Shown here: one piece after another, positions 1-4,376 of the stretch
How the letters are laid out: each line of letters opens with the position of its first letter
Numbering within the stretch: position 1 is the first letter of the stretch
Source of the DNA: RUG11272 sp045226335
Lineage (GTDB): Bacteria; Bacillota; Clostridia; Christensenellales; Aristaeellaceae
Reading direction: 5' to 3'
Assembly: GCA_045226335.1 (NCBI GenBank)
Contig: JBGVCH010000070.1
Coordinates: 1-7,394 of the forward strand
Length of the DNA stretch: 7,394 nt
Program-made: the position numbers and the translations under genes
The notes under the pieces: generated by a model
Told to the model about the DNA's origin: nothing
Databases searched by the model: none
The model's input: only the letters and a program-made list of their open reading frames with translations

Positions 1-29
1 TTCACATGACAGCTTTGCTTGCTTGCGCA

Positions 30-81
30 GGCCGGATGAGGTTATTGCGGCGGTTGCTATCACTGTTCTGTTCATGCGTAA
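30..81. repeat. 52-bp repeated upstream element, copy A
   Basis: This stretch matches 4168-4219 at 42 of 52 positions with no gap. The longest shared blocks are GGCCGGATGAGG, ATTGCGGCG and TTCATGCG. It ends 25 bp before the -35 box of the promoter at 107-135, the same distance as copy B has from the PFOR promoter. On the minus strand, from the ATG at 75, it reads MNRTVIATAAITSSGLR and stays open past the window edge. No convincing Shine-Dalgarno precedes that ATG. The codons (AGA, ATA, ACA, TCA) are unlike those of the neighbouring genes. The repeat itself is seen directly; whether it is a regulatory element, a small gene or a dispersed repeat is unresolved. Confidence 0.7.
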
Positions 82-87
82 GCCCTG

Positions 88-109
88 AAGGCCGGCTGAA
101 CGGCCCTTT
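88..109 (+). other. Small GC-rich hairpin before the first promoter
   Basis: GGCCG at 90-94 pairs with CGGCC at 101-105 around a 6-nt loop. Flanking AA (88-89) and TT (107-108) could pair past a bulged C. Only three T follow, so it is at best a weak terminator for an unseen upstream gene. It overlaps the -35 box at 107-112, so it may have no separate role. Confidence 0.25.
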
Positions 110-135
110 ACATCCCGGATCAAACATGGTAAAAT
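107..135 (+). promoter_or_regulatory. Sigma-A-type promoter of the DUF4097-ybaB-recR operon
   Basis: TTTACA at 107-112 (5/6 to TTGACA) is followed by a 17-bp spacer and TAAAAT at 130-135 (5/6 to TATAAT). Transcription would start near 142, giving a leader of only about 18 nt that still contains the GAGGGGG ribosome binding site at 146-152, 7 nt from the ATG at 160. The short leader leaves no room for a riboswitch. Confidence 0.75.
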
Positions 136-159
136 GTCCCGAAGCGAGGGGGCGATGCG

Positions 160-933
160 ATGAACCGGAACGAAACCTTTGACGCCAGCCTGATCACCGG
201 CCTGGGCATCAAAATGGCCTGGGCGACCGTGGAGCTGATGTCGGACGACGTGAAGAGCATCCAGCTGCTGGTCTCCGGCAGCCAGGACGACGTGGATGAT
301 CTCCGGGTCAGCCAGAGCAACGGCAGGCTGACGCTGGAACAGCCGGCCTACGGGTTCAGCACCCGCATTGCCACCGAGCGCTGGATGCAGGTGACCCTGC
401 GGATCCCCCGGGACTGGCGCGGGGAAGTCCGGGCCTCCACCATGACGGGCCTGCTGCAGGTCCGGGGGCTGGCCGGCACGGACTTCAGCTTCAGCACGGT
501 GTCCGGGACCCTGCGGGTCAACGGCCTGAACTGCATGACCGCCGTGCTCCACACGGTGTCCGGCCTGCTGGATGTGTGCGGCATCGCGGCGGAGAAGGGC
601 GGTCTGCGCACGGTGTCCGGCGACCTGTCCCTGTACCGGGGGGCATTCCGGCAGCTGAAGCTCACCAGCGTCAGCGGCATGGTGGTGGCGGGGCTGGACG
701 AGGCCTTCGAGACCCTGGACGTCAACACGGTGTCCGGCGCCATCGCGATCCAGGCCCCCATTGAACGGGCGAAGATCAGTCTCCGCTCGGTGACGGGCAA
801 GCTGAAGACTGAGGGCGTGGAAAACGGCGACGGCGGCCCGGTCATCAGCGCCAACAGCGTCTCCGGCGGCCTGACGGTCACCCGCAGCGGCATCCCGGCC
901 GACGGCCCGGATTCAGCCGAGGACAAAGAGTAA
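160..933 (+). CDS. DUF4097-type beta-helix repeat protein
   Basis: The 257-residue protein contains eight copies of a (T/S)-(V/M)-(S/T)-G motif, starting at residues 94, 113, 132, 151, 170, 190, 210 and 233. The spacing is 19, 19, 19, 19, 20, 20 and 23 residues. Each motif is followed by an alternating hydrophobic strand (for example GTLRV, GLLDV, GAIAI). This rung-like periodicity is typical of the DUF4097/DUF4098 adhesin-like family and implies a right-handed beta-helix or solenoid. Residues 1-90 form a less repetitive N-terminal cap and the last 17 residues are acidic and probably disordered. There is no signal peptide or membrane segment, so it is predicted to be cytoplasmic. That is unusual for an adhesin-like label, and the biochemical role of the family is not established. 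The start at 160 is supported by GAGGGGG 7 nt upstream and a good promoter. It is first in a likely operon, 28 nt before ybaB. Family call is fairly sure; function is unknown. Confidence 0.8.
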   Translation: MNRNETFDASLITGLGIKMAWATVELMSDDVKSIQLLVSGSQDDVDDLRVSQSNGRLTLEQPAYGFSTRIATERWMQVTLRIPRDWRGEVRASTMTGLLQVRGLAGTDFSFSTVSGTLRVNGLNCMTAVLHTVSGLLDVCGIAAEKGGLRTVSGDLSLYRGAFRQLKLTSVSGMVVAGLDEAFETLDVNTVSGAIAIQAPIERAKISLRSVTGKLKTEGVENGDGGPVISANSVSGGLTVTRSGIPADGPDSAEDKE

Positions 934-961
934 GCAAGGTATAATAGAGGAGGAAAAAAAC

Positions 962-1300
962 ATGGCAAGACCCAATTTCGGCGGCTTCGGCGGCGGACAG
1001 AACATGCAGCAGCTCATGCGCCAGGCGCAGAAGATGCAGCAGCAGATGGCGGAAATGCAGGAGAAGCTGGAGAGCCAGGAGTATGAGGCGGCCAGCGGCG
1101 GCGGCATGGTGCAGGTGAAGGTTTCCGGCAAGCGGGAGGTCATGAGCGTCACCATCAAGCCCGACGTGGTGGATCCCGACGACGTGGAGATGCTGGAGGA
1201 CCTGGTGAAGGCCGCCATCAACGAGGCGCTGCGCAAGGCCGAGGAGGACCGCGAATCCACCATGGGCAAGCTGGCCCCCGGGATGGGAGGCCTCCTCTGA
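962..1300 (+). CDS. ybaB: Nucleoid-associated protein, YbaB/EbfC family
   Basis: The 112-residue protein is a small DNA-binding, dimeric nucleoid-associated protein of the YbaB/EbfC family. Family hallmarks are the glycine-rich start with GGQNMQQLMRQAQKMQQQM (residues about 11-29), a Gln/Met-rich amphipathic helix, then the GGGMVQVKVSGKREV strand region (about 46-60), the SVTIKPDVVDPDD turn (about 62-74), a MLEDLVKAAINEALRKAEE helix (about 76-94) and a Gly/Met-rich tail. Length is close to the usual 100-110. The start is fixed by GAGGAGG at 947-953, 8 nt before the ATG. It sits 3 nt ahead of recR, the conserved ybaB-recR arrangement. In E. coli and many Bacillota dnaX precedes it; here it does not. 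Family members bind DNA as tweezer-like dimers; a link to recombination repair is suggested by the gene pairing, not shown here. Confidence 0.95.
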   Translation: MARPNFGGFGGGQNMQQLMRQAQKMQQQMAEMQEKLESQEYEAASGGGMVQVKVSGKREVMSVTIKPDVVDPDDVEMLEDLVKAAINEALRKAEEDRESTMGKLAPGMGGLL

Positions 1301-1303
1301 TCC

Positions 1304-1906
1304 ATGGCTGAAGACACGATCGAACCCATCCGGAGAATGGTGACGGAGCTGTCCCACCTGCCGGGCATCGGCGCCAAGAGCGCGCAGCGGCTGGCCTATC
1401 ACATCGTCAGCATGCCCCTGGAGGAGGTGCGGAACCTGGCCACCGCCATTTGGCAGGGCCGCAAGGAGATCCGCTATTGCTCCGTCTGCGGCAACTACAC
1501 CGCCGGGGAGCTCTGCGGCATCTGTGCCCAGGAGAGCCGGCACAACGGGCAGATCTGCGTGGTGCGGGACCCCCGGGATGTGGCGGCGGTGGAGCGGATG
1601 CACGAGTACGGCGGCCTGTACCATGTGCTCCACGGCACCCTGTCTCCCATGGACGGCGTAGGCCCGGAGGACATCCGGATCCGTGAGCTGACGGAGCGGC
1701 TGCAGGCTGGCGGCGTTCAGGAAGTGATCCTGGCCACCAACCCGGACATCGAGGGCGAGGCCACCGCGGCGTATATCGCGAGGCTCATCAAGCCCACCGG
1801 GGTCCGGGTGACCCGCATCGCCCACGGCGTCCCCGTGGGGGCCGACCTGGAGTACGCCGACGAGGTCACCCTGTCGAAGGCCATGGAGGGCCGCAGGGAG
1901 ATGTGA
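1304..1906 (+). CDS. recR: Recombination mediator RecR
   Basis: The 200-residue protein is RecR, which works with RecO (and RecF) to load RecA on single-stranded DNA covered by SSB at gaps and stalled forks. All family parts are present in order: a helix-hairpin-helix around LPGIGAKSAQRLAYHI (residues 19-34), a four-cysteine zinc site at C59, C62, C71 and C74, a Toprim domain from about residue 82 (ICVVRDPRDVAAVE, then YHVLHGTLSPMDGVGPEDI), the ATNPDIEGEATAAYIARL segment (about 144-161) and the C-terminal IAHGVPVGADLEYADEVTL signature that mediates oligomer contacts. Length matches the usual 198-200. The start lies 3 nt after the ybaB stop. The nearest purine-rich SD, GGGAGG at 1285-1290, is 13 nt away, so translation is probably coupled to ybaB. 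It is the last gene of the operon and is followed by a strong terminator. Confidence 0.98.
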   Translation: MAEDTIEPIRRMVTELSHLPGIGAKSAQRLAYHIVSMPLEEVRNLATAIWQGRKEIRYCSVCGNYTAGELCGICAQESRHNGQICVVRDPRDVAAVERMHEYGGLYHVLHGTLSPMDGVGPEDIRIRELTERLQAGGVQEVILATNPDIEGEATAAYIARLIKPTGVRVTRIAHGVPVGADLEYADEVTLSKAMEGRREM

Positions 1907-1924
1907 TTGGTTTTTCGACGACAC

Positions 1925-1976
1925 AAAAACAGCGCTTTTCCCCTTTCCAATATAATAAGGGAAAGCGCTGTTTTTT
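1925..1976. terminator. Bidirectional intrinsic terminator between recR and the convergent regulator gene
   Basis: The left arm AACAGCGCTTTTCCC (1928-1942) pairs with GGGAAAGCGCTGTT (1959-1972), with one unpaired T in the left arm. TTTTTT at 1971-1976 follows on the plus strand, and AAAAA at 1925-1929 gives a T-run on the minus strand. It can therefore end the recR transcript (stop at 1906) and the minus-strand regulator transcript (stop at 1991). The loop is AT-rich and about 16 nt. Confidence 0.9.
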
Positions 1977-1990
1977 GCGTCTGTTCGCGG

Positions 1991-3007
1991 TTATCCCAGC
2001 CTTTGGATGGCGCGTTCCACGTCTTCGACCATCTCGCCGCGGATGATGCCCCATTCCTCCCGCATGATGCGCAGGACTTCCCGGTAGGCGGCGGCGGCGC
2101 CGGCTTTGTCGCCCCGGATCTCGCAGATGTGGGCGATGCTGGACGCGCTGTCGGTGAACTTGGGGGAGGGCTGCATGGCCTGGCCCTTCCGGTACCAGGC
2201 GACGGCCTCGTCGTATTCTTGCCGCAGGGTGTGGAAGTCTCCCAGGGTCAGGGCCCAGCACCACTCCTGCCCCTCCATGGCTTCCAGTTCCCGGAGCAGG
2301 GCGTCGGCTTCTTCTTTTTCACCGGCCGCCAGCGCGATCTGGTAGCGGTACATGGGGACGCGGAAAGTGTGGTCGATCCGCGCCAGCTCTTCGAGCCGGC
2401 TCCGGGCTTCGGCCAGCCGCCGGTCGTCGATCAGGTTGTCCAGCAGCCACATGAGGGCACAGCGGTTCTCCGGGTTCCGGTCGCAGTAATCGCTGAACCA
2501 CGCAATCAGGGCGTGATGATTGCGGACGTTCCAGTCGGGGATGTGGCTGCCCCAGGCGTTGGCCAGTTCGCTGACGGCGTCCTTGTCGCCGCCGGTCTTC
2601 TCCACGGCCTCCTTCGCGTGGGACACCGCCAGCAGGCGGTACTGCTCGGCCTGGCTGTTACAGAGCTTGGCCAGCGCCAGGGCTGCCCGGCCCGCGAAAG
2701 CGGGGTTCTCCCCGATGGCCCGGAGCTGCTGCTCGATCTGGCGCTCTTCCGCCTCGTCGAACAGGCCGTGGTCCTCGATGCGGTTCTCGATCCGGTCCAG
2801 CTGCTGGTCCGGGGTCATGGCGAAGAGCTGGTCGATGGTGACCCCGAAGTACACGGTGATCTCCGGCAGCAGCTGCACGTCCGGCACGCTGTTGCCGCAC
2901 TCCCATTTGCTGACGGTTTGAGGGGTCACGTTCAGCGCGGAGGCCAGGGCCTCCTGGGTGAGCCCCCGGTCGTTCCGCAGGCGGCGGATTTCCTTTCCCA
3001 TTTCCAT
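1991..3007 (-). CDS. XRE-family (Cro/C1) helix-turn-helix regulator with TPR-like C-terminal domain
   Basis: The protein has 338 residues from the ATG at 3007. The N-terminal 60 residues form a Cro/C1-type DNA-binding domain: GKEIRRLRNDRGLTQEALAS, then LNVTPQTVSKWECGNSVPD and LLPEITVYFGVTIDQLF, the classic five-helix XRE pattern with the recognition helix at TPQTVSKWE. The remaining 270 or so residues are helical. They include a clear tetratricopeptide-like unit near residues 251-282 (LGDFHTLRQEYDEAVAWYRKGQAMQ) and weaker flanking ones (for example around DDRRLAEARSRLEELARI). No catalytic motif or membrane segment is visible. A GTG at 3010 is an alternative start one codon upstream, but AGGAGG (minus strand, 3021-3016) is 8 nt from the ATG at 3007 and only 5 nt from the GTG. 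HTH plus TPR resembles peptide-sensing regulators of the RRNPP type, but the ligand is unknown. It is divergent from the SH3b gene and may regulate it or itself; that is inference. Confidence 0.9.
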   Translation of the reverse strand: MEMGKEIRRLRNDRGLTQEALASALNVTPQTVSKWECGNSVPDVQLLPEITVYFGVTIDQLFAMTPDQQLDRIENRIEDHGLFDEAEERQIEQQLRAIGENPAFAGRAALALAKLCNSQAEQYRLLAVSHAKEAVEKTGGDKDAVSELANAWGSHIPDWNVRNHHALIAWFSDYCDRNPENRCALMWLLDNLIDDRRLAEARSRLEELARIDHTFRVPMYRYQIALAAGEKEEADALLRELEAMEGQEWCWALTLGDFHTLRQEYDEAVAWYRKGQAMQPSPKFTDSASSIAHICEIRGDKAGAAAAYREVLRIMREEWGIIRGEMVEDVERAIQRLG

Positions 3008-3041
3008 CACGGTTTCCTCCTGTTCTTCCGTTTACGGTCTC

Positions 3042-3047
3042 ATCATA
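3042..3047 (-). promoter_or_regulatory. Possible -10 box of the regulator gene
   Basis: Read on the minus strand this is TATGAT (5/6 to TATAAT), placing the start of transcription near 3035, about 28 nt before the start codon. No good -35 hexamer is found at 16-18 bp (best about 3/6). The promoter is therefore weak, activator-dependent or wrongly assigned. Confidence 0.4.
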
Positions 3048-3138
3048 GCAGACCGGAGGGCAAAAAGCCAGCGACTGTCGCGGGGACCGACTCGCGCGCC
3101 GGTTGTTTTTCACTTCCGGAAACCCGGGACAGAGCAGG

Positions 3139-3173
3139 AAAAGAAGAAAAAAGAAAAAGAAAAAACAAAAAAA
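3139..3173 (+). promoter_or_regulatory. A-rich tract, candidate UP element for the SH3b-gene promoter
   Basis: Thirty of these 35 bases are A (4 G, 1 C) in an otherwise GC-rich region. The tract ends right at the candidate -35 box at 3174, where the C-terminal domain of the RNA polymerase alpha subunit contacts UP elements. A-tracts also bend DNA. Its position is seen directly; the UP-element role is inference. Confidence 0.5.
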
Positions 3174-3203
3174 CTGCCACCCCCGTTCGGTGGTGCGTAT
3201 AAT
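3174..3203 (+). promoter_or_regulatory. Promoter of the SH3b-domain gene
   Basis: A perfect TATAAT lies at 3198-3203. With an 18-bp spacer the -35 would be CTGCCA at 3174-3179 (4/6 to TTGACA). Transcription would begin near 3210, giving a leader of about 88 nt. The weak -35 could be compensated by the A-rich tract directly upstream. Confidence 0.6.
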
Positions 3204-3207
3204 GGGA

Positions 3208-3231
3208 TGTCAGGACGATGAAAGCCTGACA
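3208..3231 (+). promoter_or_regulatory. 7-bp inverted repeat at the predicted transcript start
   Basis: TGTCAGG (3208-3214) and CCTGACA (3225-3231) are perfect complements around a 10-nt spacer, starting almost at the predicted +1. As RNA it would make a 5'-terminal hairpin that could protect the message. As DNA it could be an operator for a dimeric repressor such as the divergent XRE regulator. Both roles are inference. Confidence 0.5.
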
Positions 3232-3297
3232 AAAACGAGATTCCCGTCGGACAAGCCGGCGCCGGATAAGAGAAGAAGAGGAAAGAGGTAGAAAACC

Positions 3298-3864
3298 ATG
3301 AAGAAACTGATTGCGATCCTGATTGCCGCGATGACTGCGATTTGCCTGATGATCCCCGTATTCGCCTCCGCCGAGGTGACCCAGCTCCCCTCCACCATGT
3401 GGGTCAACTGCTCCGACGGCAAGAAACTGAACGTCCGCGCCGAGGCCGGCACCAACGGCAAGCTCCTGTACCGGATCGAGTGCGGCACCCGGGTGGAAGT
3501 GGTCTACACGGTTGACAGCGCCAAGGGCTGGGCTTATGTGATCCCCCAGGGCCACAAGGAAGGCGGCTTCGTGATGACCAAGTTCCTGGTGGCGAAGCAG
3601 CCCGGCAAGTATGAGATCACCGAGCGCTCCGACAACTTCCGCGCCGTGACCCCCTACTACGTGACCGCCAAGGCCCTGAACAACCGGACCGACAACAGCG
3701 TGGGCCTGCGCACCTCCCCCAACAAGACCGCGAAGATGATCCGCCGCCTGGCGGCCGGCGAACGCCTGCAGGTGGTGGCCGTGGGCAAGACCTGGAGCAA
3801 GGTGATCGACCCCCTCACCGGCAAGACCGGCTATGTCGCCAACGATTACATGAGCCGTCTGTGA
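3298..3864 (+). CDS. Secreted protein with two bacterial SH3-like (SH3b) repeats
   Basis: The 188-residue precursor begins with a Sec signal peptide: MKK, a hydrophobic core (residues 4-20) and an ASA|E cleavage site after about residue 25. Two SH3b units follow. The first spans about 33-98, with KLNVRAEAGTNGKLLYRI, then GTRVEVVY, then GWAYVIP and GGFVMTKFL. The second spans about 122-187, with VGLRTSPNKTAKMIRRL, then GERLQVVAVGKTWSKV and KTGYVANDYMSRL. The N-R-x-x-P/G-like start, the G-x-x-x-x-V strand and the W-x-K/Y-V plus G-Y-V elements are typical of SH3_3 domains, which bind cell-wall peptides or polymers. No hydrolase, LPXTG or choline-binding module is present, so it is probably a soluble, wall-associated or regulatory protein. 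The start is supported by AGAGGT at 3284-3289, 8 nt upstream. It is monocistronic, ending 49 nt before a strong terminator. The substrate is unknown. Confidence 0.9.
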   Translation: MKKLIAILIAAMTAICLMIPVFASAEVTQLPSTMWVNCSDGKKLNVRAEAGTNGKLLYRIECGTRVEVVYTVDSAKGWAYVIPQGHKEGGFVMTKFLVAKQPGKYEITERSDNFRAVTPYYVTAKALNNRTDNSVGLRTSPNKTAKMIRRLAAGERLQVVAVGKTWSKVIDPLTGKTGYVANDYMSRL

Positions 3865-3913
3865 TGGCGGATGCCGACCCAAACCCATCGGGCAGATGGT
3901 TGAGAATAGATTC

Positions 3914-3948
3914 AAAGACAGGCTGACCGTTACCCGGCCTGTCTTTTT
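3914..3948 (+). terminator. Intrinsic terminator after the SH3b gene
   Basis: AAAGACAGGC (3914-3923) pairs perfectly with GCCTGTCTTT (3937-3946) around a 13-nt loop, followed by a T-run at 3944-3948. It isolates the SH3b gene from PFOR. Confidence 0.92.
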
Positions 3949-3989
3949 CTGTGCGATCCGGGTTTTCCCGGAGACTCCCGAGGAACACA

Positions 3990-4079
3990 AAGTGGTAATT
4001 CGGTTGACGGGCAGGTGAGATTTGAATGGAAAAGTGGTAAACGGACAGATGAAACGGCGGAAAACAGTCAACGAAGTGG
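3990..4079 (+). repeat. Three AAGTGG boxes at exact 42-bp spacing
   Basis: AAGTGG occurs at 3990-3995, 4032-4037 and 4074-4079. The first two are extended to AAAGTGGTAA (3989-3998 and 4031-4040) and the third is GAAGTGGGGAA. The sequences between boxes are not similar, so this is not a simple tandem repeat. A 42-bp interval is four helical turns, which would place the boxes on one DNA face. Confidence 0.5.
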
Positions 4080-4167
4080 GGAACAGAGAGGAAAAGACTG
4101 ATGCCCCGGCCGCGATGGTGTGACCCGTGGGCCTGCCCCGGCCCGTCGGGAACGGGGATCTAGCGCC

Positions 4168-4219
4168 GGCCGGATGAGGGCATTGCGGCGATTGTCATAA
4201 CGATTCTCTTCATGCGCAA
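4168..4219. repeat. 52-bp repeated upstream element, copy B
   Basis: This copy matches 30-81 at 42 of 52 positions with no gaps and ends 25 bp before the TTGACA box of the PFOR promoter, exactly as copy A does before its promoter. On the minus strand it contains a complete 17-codon frame, ATG at 4213 to TAG at 4160-4162, reading MKRIVMTIAAMPSSGRR. Of the 10 differences from copy A, all within that frame, five fall at third codon positions, three at second and two at first, only a mild hint of coding constraint. No good Shine-Dalgarno precedes the ATG. Confidence 0.7.
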
Positions 4220-4244
4220 AACGTTGGCCTGCCCAAAAACCGCA

Positions 4245-4273
4245 TTGACAAGGCCCGGCGAAAACACTATAAT
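4245..4273 (+). promoter_or_regulatory. Perfect-consensus sigma-A promoter of the PFOR gene
   Basis: TTGACA at 4245-4250, a 17-bp spacer and TATAAT at 4268-4273 match the consensus at every position, so very strong expression is expected, fitting an abundant central-metabolism enzyme. Transcription would start near 4280, leaving a leader of about 97 nt. Confidence 0.92.
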
Positions 4274-4300
4274 GGGGACGTGCAAGAGGCAGTCCGTTTT

Positions 4301-4336
4301 GGTCATGGTCAGATGACCGGGTACCGTCCTTAACGG
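4301..4336 (+). promoter_or_regulatory. Two small hairpins in the PFOR 5' leader
   Basis: GGTCAT (4301-4306) pairs with ATGACC (4313-4318) around 6 nt, and CCGT (4324-4327) pairs with ACGG (4333-4336) around 5 nt. Neither is followed by a T-run, and no known riboswitch is recognised. They may stabilise the message, or be chance structures. Confidence 0.35.
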
Positions 4337-4376
4337 CATGCTGACAAACCGCATACAGATTGGAGGAGGAACCCCA

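Larger units (their letters stand above)
3949..4244. other. Non-coding stretch upstream of the PFOR promoter
   Basis: No credible gene is seen on either strand. The stretch holds a perfect hairpin TCCGGG-TTTT-CCCGGA (3957-3972), and AAGTGG boxes at 3990, 4032 and 4074. A larger imperfect GC hairpin lies at 4124-4150 (CCCG and GGGCC pairing with GGCCC and CGGG around TGCCCC). Copy B of the 52-bp repeat is at 4168-4219. The section 3980-4100 is purine-rich and lower in GC than the flanking genes. The length is unusual for an otherwise compact window and may hold regulatory sites for PFOR. Confidence 0.6.

Noticed and set aside
940..945. TATAAT just before ybaB as a second promoter
   Set aside because: Transcription would begin near 952, inside the GAGGAGG ribosome binding site, and no -35 hexamer is found at 16-18 bp. 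A chance match is more likely.
878..1924. A 348-codon minus-strand frame opposite ybaB and recR
   Set aside because: It is antisense to two well-identified conserved genes, His/Gly/Leu-rich, and starts inside the terminator hairpin.
1907..3202. A 431-codon plus-strand frame opposite the XRE regulator
   Set aside because: It begins in the recR terminator and runs antisense to a clear HTH-TPR gene. The translation has no family signature and no ribosome binding site.
3103..3291. A 62-codon plus-strand frame with a run of lysines, as a secreted or pheromone peptide
   Set aside because: The lysine run is just the translation of the A-rich tract. There is no signal sequence or ribosome binding site, and it spans the SH3b-gene promoter.
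4280..4376. A riboswitch (for example TPP-responsive) in the PFOR leader
   Set aside because: The leader is only about 97 nt, lacks recognisable aptamer core motifs, and has no terminator or sequestering hairpin over the ribosome binding site.
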